This document shows positions 10,598-24,000 of a DNA stretch of 64,000 nucleotides, in pieces; the stretch's first letter is position 1; the number at the start of each line of letters is the position of its first letter. This DNA comes from Smittium culicis (Eukaryota; Kickxellomycota; Harpellomycetes; Harpellales; Legeriomycetaceae): contig LSSN01002067.1 in NCBI GenBank assembly GCA_001970855.1, forward strand, positions 1-64,000, read 5' to 3'. Under the pieces are notes generated by a model. It saw only the letters and a list, made by a program, of their open reading frames with translations. It was not told where the DNA came from and did not search any database. Made by a program: the position numbers and the translations under genes.

Positions 10598-11877
10598 AAA
10601 AAACGAAAGAATATTTTTAAGCCTCGATGATAATTGATGTTATTTAGTAGAATATGATGGCATAAACAGAATTATTTCGCATATAAAAAAAGATAATTAC
10701 ATATCAGTGGCTAGAATTGTATCTAAAAAGTTTTCAGATTAAAATAAGCCAAAGTGTAAAATTAATTCAAACCTTTTTATTAGCTGAATTGCGTTAATAT
10801 TATAAAAGGTTATAAGTCTTTGAGGATTATATATAACTAATATAGCGGATCGAAAAGAGCGAAGCAAAAATTGAATTTTTAGTGGGGGGCGGGAATTATT
10901 CGATATTTATAGTAGAACGAAAAGTGTATCGAACAAAAATGATTACTAGCCCATTATAGATAGCTTTTGTTTGGCTTAAGCAATTTCTTGGTATTTTTTT
11001 AATTTTTGATTATTTGCCTTTTTTTTTCTTTGGAAGTTTGTGCTTTTGACATTTAATAACTGACTAGCTTATAATTATTAATCCAACTCTCTCTTTTCTT
11101 TGGCTTGGATTTTACTACTATATTATTCAGCTGATCTGTCGAAGATGCCAGCAATTAAATGTCAATAAAATTTCACACTTCCTGCGCTTTCAAAGCACTT
11201 CGGCAAACCCATATGGCCAATGACCGTAATTGATACCTGATTTACTGTTCTTACCCAATAAATGCATAAATTAATGGACCAAATCTACTAATAAATTGTG
11301 CCAATTGTTGGCTACAAAGCAGTTCAAAAAGCGCTCATTTTCCGAATTATAATCATTTTATTTATTTAACTTTTATACTCTTAGCCGCTCTGAGTAGTCC
11401 AATATACCGCCAAGTGGCCTGATAGTCTATTCGCGCAAATATCTAAAGAACATACACACAAAATTTAAATAAATTTTCGAGTGCCATATAATTAATAGCG
11501 ATTTTTATTAGCCTTTTCACGAGCATTTGACTCTAATTGTTCTGCCCACATTAGTCAACCTGGATTCAAAATGACAAGTTTTATATACAATGGCAATGTA
11601 TTTTTGTATCTTTTTATATTTCATCCAATAATTATCACATATTTTATGACACAGCCAACTATTATTTTAAATTAAAACCTATAGGCTATTGGCGCCAGAA
11701 AAGGTAGAAATATAAATTTGAGCATAAAAACGTGCATAAAAACTAGCTCTGATTCGTCGTAAATTTCCGCTTAATCCCCAAATCATCAAGTCTGTTATCT
11801 GCATTCAACCAATAATACTATGCACCCAACTTTTATTTATCTGCATCGTAGATACCTAATATTGAGTTACAAGCTAT

Positions 11878-12072
11878 TTAACATTTCCCGCCCAACATCT
11901 TTATAAAAATCAATTTATTGATTCGTTTGTAATTTAAAAGAAAATCTATTATTTGCTGATAAATTACAATATACCAATGAATCTTAAGGCCTCGAAATTA
12001 AAGTATTTTAATTGACCATAGTTGGCTATATTTAGAGTATCAAAAATAGTCGATCGCCCGTGAAAGGGCTAA
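11878..12072 (+). mobile_element. TTAA-type MITE, copy 2
   Basis: Same orientation and length as copy 1. It starts TTAACATTTCCCGCCCA and ends CGTGAAAGGGCTAA; both TTAA/CCC edges carry point changes. Interior is collinear with copy 1 (ATTATTTGCTG, ACAATATACCAATGA, TTGGCTATATTTAG). Confidence 0.85.
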
Positions 12073-12482
12073 GCTTAGATTAGATTTTCAACTACATAAA
12101 CAGGATATGCGAGTTGCTTCCAATAAGATTATGAATCATGAGCCTGTATAATGGATTATAAGTTTCAAAAAAAAGCACTTCACTATGATATTTCGCCATA
12201 TTTACAAGGAATAATTTAAATACCATTAAGAATTTTCTGAAAATATACCTTTAGACAATAAAACAAAAATTATTTCTTGAAGAATTAAAAAGAATCAAAT
12301 CAGCGTTTAAAATACTATATTGCAGATAATGAATGAAAGGAGGCTTTACTCTAGATCAATGCTATAGATCTGATAACTTAATAACTGATAGCATTATTTG
12401 CATAATAAGAATGGATTTTCTATACATTTTTACAACTATTTGTTAAAAAAACATTAATTCATTTTTATCAAGTTATGGCTGT

Positions 12483-12642
12483 TTAGCCCTTTCCCTTCTT
12501 ACAATCTTTAGAAATTTTTATTATTTGATTCATTTATGATTTATAGGTTAGTTTATTATTTGCTGCTATTCTACATGTTTTCATTAAAACAGTTGGTTAA
12601 AATCTGTGTACCAAAAACTGCCTACCGCCAATGAAAGAGCTA
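12483..12642 (+). mobile_element. TTAA-type MITE, copy 3 (shortened)
   Basis: About 160 bp. Starts TTAGCCCTTTCCC and ends CCAATGAAAGAGCTA. It keeps TTTATGATTTATAGGTTAGTT and ATTATTTGCTG, with an internal deletion relative to copy 1. Confidence 0.7.
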
Positions 12643-13541
12643 TGCAATTTTATAAGCTTTAAACTCAATATATTTTAACTTTTTGCATCATTTTAATATC
12701 CCAATAGCAACTTAAACTCAAAAAAAGTTTAGAGACACTTCATTTGATACTATAATTTAATTTTCCCCTAGTAAGATCTTCAATTCCAGGGTGTTTTTTT
12801 TTTTTTTTGCATGACTCTCTGCCATCTATTATTATAGTTCAAGAATGTCTCACCAAAGATCATGATATTAAAATGCACTCTCAAAAGATAGGTTGTAAAT
12901 AGCAGCATGATATATTATTTAAAAAATATTGATGCAAGTAATATTGAAGCCCATTGTTAATATTCGAAAAATTTCTATCTGTGCTATTTTAATTTTAAAA
13001 TGAGCAAAAGCATCGCTTATTCGCTCCATCAGGGGCAGTTGGAACTTTTTGAACTATCAAAAATATCAAACCAAATGACAAACTGATAAACTGATAAATT
13101 AATATAAAATTTTAACTATTTATTATATAAATATTATTTAATATCCAATAAAATAATGTTTTTATTAAGCCAATCCAATTATGTTTTTTTTTTACAAGTT
13201 TAAGAGTGCTTGCCCCATAAAGGGTTAAAACAGGAATTTTGATGCATCCAAATTAGGCCAAAAAGATTTTAAATTTAAAATATTTTATTATACCTAATTG
13301 GTAATAATGAACCTGCATAAAATTCGAATTTAGTTAAAGGCCAAGTGTATCTTGGTATATGCCTAATAATATTGTTTTGCGTGCTTTAATAAAAGCCCAA
13401 TTTTCTTCTTGCTGTTGTAGTTTTATTTTTAAGATTAGCTATTTTGGTTTATAATGATACTTTTAATAATAACAGTATTTCAATATTTTTTCATAATTTT
13501 ATATAATTTATCATTTTTTATGATCTATTTTTTAAATGCTG

Positions 13542-13736
13542 TTAGAACTTTCACGGGAGGTTGACCATTTTTGAGCTGCAAAATATAGATAACTGAATTT
13601 AACTATTAATCTTTAATTATGTGGCGATTTTTATCATTGGTTTATTGGATTATAGCAGCAAATAATAAGCTTGCTTATAAATCATAAACTAATCGATAAA
13701 TTCGTTTTTTTTGTGTGTTGGACGAGAAAAAGTTAA
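13542..13736 (-). mobile_element. TTAA-type MITE, copy 4 (reverse orientation)
   Basis: Reverse orientation: begins TTAGAACTTTCACGGGAGGTTGACC and ends in AGTTAA. Interior reads AGCAAATAATAAGCTTGC and TATAAATCATAAAC, the reverse complement of the other copies. Confidence 0.8.
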
Positions 13737-14355
13737 ATTATATTCAATTAACGCTGATTTTATACCTTTAATATTCAAATTTTCTGTTTAAATATTATTT
13801 ACTAACTATAATGGCTATTAGAATAGTAGCTATTTAAAATTTTAAAGATATAATTTATACCAATAAAGGCACAATAAAACTAATGCCACAAATATTTATA
13901 TTTTTGAGTTTAATTATTTACATATATGTTTACTCATATTGCTTGATTGTTTGAAATTGCTAATACAGCTGCATTACATTTACAATATATAACTGCGCAT
14001 GAATTGCTTATTTCATAACAGTATAATGATTCGGAATACAAGTTAGCTATAAAAATTACTTTTCCAACATTTTATCGTTTATATAATAAATTTAACACAA
14101 ATACTAGAAAGAAAAATAAGTATTTAAAAAATATATGACTGTTCAAAAATCAGAGTTAATACTAAATTTTATTCTTATGTCAAATCAAAATCAACATATT
14201 GTGTCAGCAATATAATGCTTTAATTCGTTTTCAAGTAAAAGGGAAGGAAATTGAAATTTGGAGGGGTATGACAAAATTAGTTTGAAATTTTTCCATTGCT
14301 TAAAAAGAACCATTTTTCACCTAAGTAAAATCATATTGATTTTTTAGCCATGTTG

Positions 14356-15813
14356 TTAAGGATAATATCTATAAAAAATAAATAGAGTTAACTTACTTTT
14401 AGATATATTCGAAGTATTTTGCGGCATATTCTGAGAGCTTTGTGATTCTAGCTTTTTGATAAATTCCGATTTATCAGAAGTGTTTTGAAACATTCCAAAC
14501 CTAGAAAATATAAAAGTAAGATATGAAAACATTTAACAAAAAAAATAGATAATTTATAGTCCTACTTTGCCTGGTGATCTGGGTTGTTTTGCGCATTGGT
14601 TAGTTTAAGCCAATGTTTATGGGCCTCTTTAATTATATCCATCGTGAATTTCTATGATTTTTAATTATTAATTGCTTTATAAAAAAAAGCTGAATAAAAG
14701 TATATTATATTAATATTTACGCTGTCCTTAAGCGTGGCTTCAAATGCCCATTTGTTTTGAGCTTTTCCGTCTGGAATTTTATAGTTAGTGAGCCAATCTC
14801 TAGTTGCGTTTATCAAACCAGGCATAACTGTATCTAAGTCTGAAGTAGAATTTAACCTTTCTGAAATAGGGTCGTTAACATCGATAGCAAGTACCTTCCA
14901 GTCAGTTTCGCCTTTTATTTATAATTAAAATAATTTTAGTAACATCCTTATATTAAAATATGCTTGTATTTATTAAAAATTACCGTCGTCAATAAGACCC
15001 ATGACGCCTAACACTTTGACTTGCTTTATTTCTCCTATAGACGCTACTCTAGAACCGATTTCTAAAACGTCGATAGGATCTCCATCGCCAAAATAACCAG
15101 TACTTTTATCTATAACCTCAGGATCTTCATATGTCTAGTAAGGAAATTTTTTGAATTAAAATCCTGAAGAAGAAAAATATATAATGTTTGTATTTTTTAT
15201 GAAAAAGATGGCTTAATTTAAGAAAAAACATATACTTGTGGTAAAGAGCCATAATTCCATATATATCCTTTAAATGGGAAAATATCAGCTACGAATCTAG
15301 GCTTTCCGTTTTTATAATCTTGAACAATAGGATTGAGTGGAGATTTTTTGTTAACCTATTTTAAATAATTGTATATAACTTTTAAAAATTATCTATCTAG
15401 GGCTTTTCAATTTCATGATAGGGTGAAAAAGAGCTCGTTATACAAATTAATTGAACTTTATATCTTAATTTTTGACACCAAACCTCATTTTTAGCATTAG
15501 AAAATCTCGGAATTTCAACGACCATATTTAGAATTTGATCTGACTCTTTTGCCATTAGAGGAATATCGTGCCAAAAAGAAATAAATTCGTTTTTTTCATT
15601 TTCTAATATATATAAAAATTAAAGAAAAAAACTTCTTTACTGAAAAGTTAAAAAGTTAATACTTTTATTCGATAGTTGTATAGTATGAATAGACAAAGAA
15701 ATCTTACTTAGGTATACTGAGTCATTTAACCTTTTTGAGGAATAGTATATGCTTCGCTTTATGTTAGTTGAGTTCGATCTTAATAATTTTGTTTGGACTT
15801 TTAGATAGCTCAT
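14356..15813 (-). CDS. PPA2: Inorganic pyrophosphatase, probably mitochondrial
   Basis: Seven exons: 15813-15708, 15602-15484, 15355-15236, 15134-14984, 14911-14721, 14651-14566, 14500-14356 (305 aa). Family I soluble pyrophosphatase, hydrolysing PPi to phosphate. Visible family text: [40 protein letters not shown], the signature DGDPIDV (residues 132-138, metal-binding Asp), [15 protein letters not shown] and NYKIPDGK. The N-terminus ([20 protein letters not shown]) is basic and rich in Ser/Asn/Arg with no acidic residue, as in a mitochondrial presequence, hence the mitochondrial assignment. Intron 2 has a weaker donor (GAG|GTTTGG) and intron 4 ends in AAAAG. An optional 28-nt intron (14396-14369) would shift the stop to 14331 and give 304 aa. 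Confidence 0.88.
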
Positions 15814-16231
15814 TTTCAAAATATTGATTTTTAGCAATAATACTCTTAGGCTTTAAAGCGTATATATTGGAAATGTTGACTGTTGGCTTAGATCAAATAA
15901 AATAATTAATGATAACCTGTTCATAAAGTAATCTTTTTTCGATGTTTCTATTGGACACTTGTATTTTACAGGAGCCGCTAGACCAACTATTCATATAGAT
16001 TTATCTATGATTTCGTACTTGGAATTTAATTGGTAAATAAACATTAATGCGTGCGAAAGGCGAAATGAAAATAGACTAGTCAACTATGTTCTATTAAATT
16101 TAAACGCACTTTGTCCAAATTAATCCATAATTGAAAAAAGGAAAATTACTCTCATCGATTTTTTTAGATTATATTGCGCGATCAAAATAATAACACCTCG
16201 CGACTTGTGACACGAAATTTCTTGGCAGAAA
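15814..16231. promoter_or_regulatory. Shared divergent promoter, pyrophosphatase and cyclin genes
   Basis: 418 bp between two divergent start codons. Most of it is AT-rich, with a more GC-rich patch just before the plus-strand gene (TTGCGCGATC near 16173 and CCTCGCGAC near 16196). No verified factor site can be named. Confidence 0.5.
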
Positions 16232-18010
16232 ATGGAATCGATAATAGAGCCAAGAACAAATTATAACCTTGCATACTTTAATAGAGCTGAAATAATCAGT
16301 AAACTGAAAAAAGATGCTAATATTGATGATGTTCCGGGTAAGTATTTGGTCTTCACTCTTATATAATTAAATTCGATTATTTTAGCTTTCAGATTTTTTT
16401 TTTTCTTTTTTGTAAAATATACTCCTTGGAATTAAGAAGTATTTTTCTTTTTTAACTCGATTTTATCAATATTTAAAACTTAGCTGAGCAAAAGATGTGC
16501 CCATACCTAGTATACCCAAAGCTCTTTAAAATATTAGAAGGATGCATGATAATTAGGAGTGTTGCTATTCTCGTTGGATTGTAATAATATCAGTTTCTTG
16601 AGCCTGATATAAATTTAATCTTTCTGTATAGAGATCTAATTGTAACTTCTTTTTGAATAATTGTAGCCCTGCGAGAACATACTGTACCGCACAATCAATC
16701 TTACACAGAGTATATCAATTAGGAATCCATGAAGGGATAGATTCAAAGGTTTTATTTTTAAAGATATATCTCTTTTTTATTCAAAATACTGCGAATCCCA
16801 TAAATAGAAAATTTCAAAGTCATTCTTTAAATTTTAAAATTTGAACAGGAATTGGCCATTTGCGTTCTATACTTGTCATCGAAAATAGAGGAGACATCTA
16901 AAAAACTCTTCTCGGTCATAGTAAAAGCATATTACTCGGACAGCAATGGGAGAATTGTTATTAACCATACAGAACAAGTAAGTAAATTAAGTAAATACTT
17001 TTTAATTTGATATTTTCATGGTGAAACTAACTTTCTCCAATCTAAAATAGGAGCTAGAGAGTAAGCGAAAGTCAATTTTATCTATAGAAGAGCTCGTACT
17101 TCGATCATTGGATTTTAGCTTTTACAACCTAAATACACACCAAATGTATACGAAATTATCAAAAACATCAAAATGTAATTAAATTATCTCTTCTTATTCT
17201 TCCTTTTTAAATTTAATATACTATTTTTAGTAACATAAATAATTTATTCTTTGGCCTATTCTTTTTTATGCACAGTTCCTGAGTACATAAGTAAAGACGG
17301 TTGGTTTATTCTAACTGATAGGTATTTTTTATTAATTTCTGTTATTTTCTAAATTTATTTACTTTATAAATCGTCTTTTAACATATTATAATTACCGTCA
17401 TTTACAGCTATTATACATCACTATCTATACAATTCTCTCCGCTAGTTTTGATTATTGGGTCTTTATTCATTGCATTAAACATCCAAAAAGATATAAAATA
17501 TAATTCCTCATGGAAAATATTTCAAAACTGTGTTAATAATATGAAAAAAAAGGTATATGCTTATCTGATTTAATTAAACATTTTTTTTGTGTGCTAATTT
17601 ATTTGTATGACCTTTATAGATTGAAAACGGCGAAACCTTAAACAATGATATCAAAGTTGTGGACAGAGCTGATTTTGAAAGCCCGTTAATAGACAATTAT
17701 GAACTGATTGCAAATAGCGACTTAGAATTAGATAATAGTTGGTGGGAAAGATTTTATATACACTCTTCAGAGTTAATAGGTTAGCCTTTTCTTGGTATAT
17801 TAATTTTTAATACACATTTTTTCGTTTATTATAATTTTTTACTGAATTTTAAACACTATTCTAGAGTTCACAAGTCAAATGTTTGAGCTATACTTATTTT
17901 ATCCAAAAATCCTGTTAAAAATGGAACCTGCATTCATTAGCCAGCACGAACCTGGATGCATTAGCAGCGTTATTGAGCAAAAACTATATTCAGCTGTTAG
18001 ATCAATTTAG
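16232..18010 (+). CDS. Cyclin-box protein, CTD-kinase subunit beta (Ctk2)-like
   Basis: Nine exons: 16232-16337, 16484-16580, 16667-16748, 16849-16977, 17051-17174, 17276-17321, 17408-17552, 17620-17779, 17865-18010 (344 aa), all GT-AG with matching phases. The protein starts with YFNRAEIISKLKK, typical of cyclin K/Ctk2 proteins. The cyclin box follows: VGFPARTYCTAQSILHRVYQ, then ELAICVLYLSSKIEETSKKL, then SIEELVLRSLDFSF. The second cyclin fold carries PEYISKDGWFILTDS and YYTSLSIQFSPLVLIIGSLF. Ctk2 activates a kinase that phosphorylates the RNA polymerase II C-terminal domain during elongation. The assignment to Ctk2 rather than another transcriptional cyclin is likely but not certain. The intron after exon 3 has a weak donor (AAG|GTTTTA). 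Confidence 0.78.
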
Positions 18011-21000
18011 GCTTACTTTTCTATATATTTCCATACGCTATTTAAGTTTGAGATGAGCTTTAAACAAAAATCAAACCTTTGAATATCTCAGATAAATTAT
18101 ACGTGTATGGATATATATACTCTTCTAAACTAGAGAATGATTTAGATAAAAAAGAGATTCGATAATGTAACTATAAAATATTTAAAATGATTTATATTCT
18201 ACTAAGGTATCAAAAATAAATCTTGTGAATAATTAAAAAGCTAATAATAAACTATTTTTTATTGAAATTTTTTATAATTTGTGTTTATGGTCAGTTACAT
18301 GTATAGAGGAGCATTATTTTCTAGGTATCATTATTATGTTATATTGCTTTGGCTATACCAACCACAAAATACACTTAAAAACGGCTTCAATTATAGTTTA
18401 AGCCTTATTGTTTGGTTTTTTATATTTACCGGATTTAATATTAGCGGAAGTATAATTTTATAATTGTAAATAGTGTATAAAATTGAGATAATAATGATCT
18501 ATTAAATTTTTTCTAGCTATCACTAATTTTTTAAATTCAAAATTGATTTATTGAAACATAATATAAGTTTAATTATAGTTATTTACTATATAATGCTATA
18601 AAGAATATGAAAAAAATCAAATTTTTAAATTAATTTTATATTTTTTAGTGTTACTGTTGCTACACTTTTAATAAATTTAAAATTACTAAAAATCATTTGA
18701 TATTTGATTGATATAAATATATGAAAGTGTTAATAAACATATTTTTTAGAACAATAATGTAAAAAAAATTGGCACCTGGTTTTTTCTATATTTCTAAATT
18801 TAGACCGCAATATTCATTCACTTTAATATTTGGAAATGGTCATAAATAGTTTAACCTTCCTTATAGTTCCGACATTTATTATTCAGGATAAATTCTTTTA
18901 AAACACAATAAAATTCATTTTAATCAACAATAAATTAATGCAAAGAGAAGAATTTCTATGTGTTAAATTGAATGAATCAAACTGCAAATATATTTAGTTT
19001 TAAACTATTCAAAAATCTAACTATAATAAATTCTGAAATAATAAATAATATTGTAGCTAATAAAAACTAAATAAGAACAAACAGAAATCGTATCATTACT
19101 TCGATTATATACTCAATCATAAGCTAAAACTTAATTCCACTAAAAACTTTATTCTTATAATACACTCCCAAGATACAGATTAATATAACTTTTTTTAAAT
19201 AAATAATAACTCAAGAAATGCTTTTTTTTGAATATTTTGAATTTTTTTATAAATAAACTATACCAAACATTAAGAAAAATAAAGTAAAACGCAATCCTAT
19301 TAAAACCATATTAACTAGAAAAAAGAAAAAAATGAATAAAAACCCTTTTATTTTATAAATATTATTTTTTTTAAGCCGTAATTCAGCCTTCAGATATTAT
19401 TAAACTTATAATTCTCTAAAATATTATACTCAAAAAACAAAATAGATCATAATAAAAACGTTTTTTATAAATTTTTTATCAGCTTTAAAATCTACTTTAT
19501 TAAGCTTTTATTAACTGATTTATTTTTTTTAAAACCAGGATAAGTAAACAACTAAAGTCTTATAAAACAAAAATATTTCAAAAAAATGGTTTCCATAAAT
19601 TGTTTTTGAAAATAATATTAATGATCATAAACTCATCTTTGCACCCAAAATTTTATCTCGCGCAGAAATCACTGCTATGAGAACTGAAGAGTATGATACA
19701 TCTCAAAATGTATAAAATATATTGAAAAATTACTATCACTACATCTATCACATAATAATACCGTTCTATTAGATGTGAAAAAAATTGGTTTTATATTGTA
19801 AAATTTTTTGGAAATGAATAAAATACACCCCATATTTTATTATTTGAGAAATTTCCTATTAATTTTTCAAAAAATCTTTAATAAAAAATAATTTCTTGTA
19901 TCGAAGTTAAATAATTAATTATAATGATCAAAATATAAATATAGTGATATACTCGATATATATTTCTTTGTAAAAATAAATTCAATATATAGTTTATACT
20001 AAGCTTTTAAAAAAATATACATATAATTTATACTTACATTCATGATAAATTAATGTCATAAAGTTTGTTTATTTTCAATTATAAGCCCTTATTTTTCCTG
20101 TGAGCTGTTTTACTTTGGAGGATTAAAACTATATTAAAATACCTAGAAAAAAAACTATATTGATTAAAAAATTGAAATTATTTATTTATGAGCTACTCTA
20201 TATAATTAATCATTCTTCTGAAATTGTTTTAAATTACCATACCTATAATTGGACACGAAAATTATAAATAACTCGAAGTAAAATCTTATTATTCTTTTTT
20301 CCATTAATATGAGAAACATGTAGAACTAAATTTGGTTTAACCTAGACTCGATAACTTTGAAAGATTTATACCTTATTATAAGCTTGAAATATTTAATTCC
20401 ATATTATTATTAGCAAAAATGCATATTGAACCTTTAAATAAGTTTTTAATTTCAACTTATTCTCGAGAAGAAGAAAATTTTATATTAGTTATAGATATTA
20501 AGATCAATTATATATATTATTGAATTAAGTACCACATAAATATTTTAAAAGTAAATATTAATCGTTTATTTTTAATAATATGTAATGAATATTAAAATAT
20601 AAAAACCCCATATTTTTGATTTGATTTGATTTAATTTAAATTATAAATAATTAAGATTTAATTCATTTCTACATATATAAAATATTTTATTAGGCTTTCA
20701 TTATATTATTAATTATAAAAAAAATCATTTCAAAAACTAATATTTGATTTAAAAGTACAGAATGACAGAATTAAACTTGGTTTATATAATTTTTGTATAC
20801 TTTGAGTGTTCATTATACAAAAAAAATCAAAAAAATGTATTAAATCATATAATTAATCAAAATTATACTCAATTTTTTTCATGAAAGTAATGAGGCTTAA
20901 TTTTAAACCATTTATAACAGCTTATATTTAAAGATAATAATAGAATGCCAAAATTATGTTTTTTTATTTGTTTATTAGAATCATTATGTAGGAAATTATT

Positions 21001-24000
21001 TATTAATCAATAAATTTATAGGCTAAATTGTTACAGTGTATAAAATTTCATATTTAATTATTACCAAAAAATAATAATCTAAGATTATTTTCAGCAAATA
21101 ATACTTTAAAAATTAATTAAATAAGTAGAAAAATCAAAAAAAAAAAATCAGCTTCTCAAATATCATTTTCCAATTAATGAATAATTAGGATAATAAAATT
21201 GAATTAAAAAAAATTCATCTCTTATTTCAAAATCTACAATGTAAAAATTTTTAGATAGGATAATAAAATAAGGATAAACGCATATTTTATCATTTTTTTG
21301 AAGCAAATAAATACCCTAATATTTGAGCTCAAAAAAAAAAAAATTGTCGAATTTTATTTATTGCGAGCCCATGAATTCCAGAAATTATTTCTAATTTTAC
21401 AAAAATTTGACACTAAAAAAATTCGCTATTTTCTAAGAATTTTTTTATCAAAAATTCATATCTCTATTAATAAGAACGCATTTTTTAAAAATTGATTTAA
21501 ATAAATACATTAAATAAAAACTAAGATGATAATTATGATTTATATTTTAAAATTTTAAAATTCCTTTCTATCTATTCCTTCAAAATTCCGTAGCCTATAA
21601 TTCTTTTATTTTTTGTTATTTTTGTTAAAGTAGATGTAAAATCATATAATATGATGAAATAATATAATTTTGAATTCATGTGTGAAATTTTTTTAAAGAT
21701 AACCGTTTAATATAAAATTATTAGAGATATTTTATAGAAAGTAAATCCATTATAATTAAATTATTATACTCAGATTAGTGCAGTTCAACCGCTTTATATA
21801 GAATATTACGCTCATTTATTATAATTTTCATATGATTATGAAGCTTGAAAAAATCATATGAATTTTTATCTATATTTTCTCTCTCGTATCATACCATATA
21901 TACTGGTTAAATAACAAAATTATCAGAGAAAATAAAATATGAAATAAATATTAGTGTATGTTTTCCTAAAATTACTAATCTTTTTGATAAGATTTTTTTT
22001 ACGAATCCCGGGAATTTGAATATTTATAAGAATAAAATATTTGATAATTTAGATTTAAAAATAAAATTTGCTTTATATATAAAAATATAACTATATATAT
22101 TATTGAAAAATTAAAATTTTTATGTATTATAAGTATTTACTATAAATAAGTTTAGATAGTACGAAATTCAATCATATTTAAAATAATTGATTAATCTTGT
22201 ATAAAATCTTTATTTTTATTTGTTTTATTATTTATTTGGAATAAATCTATGAATAAAAAGAGTACTATAAAATTTTTTTTCTTTGGAATACTAATGAAAA
22301 TAAATTGGTTATAAAGCAACATAAAAATTTATTTGTATATTTTTTATTGCTAAGTTTAGATATCTTTTATCTTTGAATTTATATTCATAAATTATACAAA
22401 AAAATTAAATTAGAATTTAAATTTAAATTTATGTATTTTTATACTTTTTTATAATATTGAGGTTGAATATTATTTTTATTATTTTTTAATCGCCAAACTA
22501 TACGACCTTTTTTTTTCTGCTCTACTTAAATAAAAAGAAATAGATAGTTCACCTTTTCTATGGCTATCAATAAATTTGCAATTAAATATATAATACTATT
22601 GATGAAACTCGTAGATTTAGATCATTTGACTGCTCCGAATAACTAAAAATAAGGTTTCTATTATTTTTAACATATTCCTTTTTTTATCTCTCAATGTGAT
22701 TTTTATCCTTTTAATTTTTGAAAATGGCTAAAATTGAGTAAATTTTTTACAACATAAAATTTATCATCTTTAACTTTAAAATTACTCGCTAAATATTTCA
22801 ATTAATTTTTCAATAAGTAAAGGTAACATGAATAATAATTAATCCGAGGTAGAATTATTATGGAATGTAAATTAATAGCATTTAAAAGTTTAAATTGTAT
22901 ATTTTGGTAAGTTAAAACTTATTTATATGTGATAAAAAACGAAACTTTGTTTTGAAACCAAATTAGAGATGATATAAGTTCAAAAAATTTTTTCTCATCA
23001 AAAAGCACCAATTTTATCAAATCCCATTATACTTTGCTTAATCAAACCGAATTTCTCAATTAAGGCCTTTTAGAATTGAAATGATTTCTTTATTTGCATA
23101 TTTTTTTTGATATATTTTACTGCTGAAGAAATTTTTTTTGCCATAATAATTTTAGTTTTGTCTAAATTTTATGGGGTTTTTGATATTTTTTGTAAATAAT
23201 TTGATTAGATATTGTTAATTAAACTTTTTTATTATATTTTTCTTATCTATTTTAATATAATTGATAATTCTTAGCTTTTTTTTTTAATCTCTTTTATCCA
23301 AATACCATTGATACTCACATATATATTTAATTCCTTATTTGATTTTTTTTTCTTGGTATAAAATTTCAGCTTGCATCTAATTTTTGCGAGTTGTAATTAA
23401 TTCTCCGAAAAAATCCAAATATAATTTTAATAAATCAAATCAAGTACTAGTCAATATAAAGGTAATTCGAAATATTAATTATTTATATTAAGTTTAGTTA
23501 TTTGCAGATTATTATACTATTTGTTTTAGATTTTATTATATATATATTTTAAATTACTATAAAAACTTATTTTAATATTTTTATGTTGCTGAAAAAAAAA
23601 AGAAGTTTAAAACCACGCTTTTAAACCTTGGAAATCTTCATTATTAGCCACAAATAAATAGAATCTTTTATTATATATTATAAAATTAATCCTAAAAAAA
23701 TCAAACTGAATGAAAAGATCTTTTGGTGTAGTTAAATAACTTTAGTAATGCTAGATAATCTGGAATAATATTTTGATTAATTATGTAAAATAATAAGATG
23801 TAAATCATCGCCAAACTTTCAAGCTTAGAATTGCTGCGATATAAGTTAAATTCTACATTTTCAAAATAATGATTGTAATTTAAAGTTGTAATAGTATTAA
23901 CCAAGTCAATAAATAAAATTTTTGATAATTACAGATTATATGAGTCTCCATAAATTTAAAATTTTTGGAATTCATAATGAAAATTATATCGAGCGTTTTT

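Larger units (their letters stand above)
10598..14355. other. Intergenic region with three MITEs
   Basis: 3.8 kb between the 5' end of the phospholipase C gene and the 3' end of the pyrophosphatase gene. No frame with family motifs or plausible splice chains was found. It holds three TTAA-type MITE copies and a run of 15 or more T near 12797-12811. Confidence 0.6.

Noticed and set aside
13190..13226. Ninth MITE copy ending at AAAGGGTTAA
   Set aside because: Only the last 10 bp match; the upstream text is not collinear with the family.
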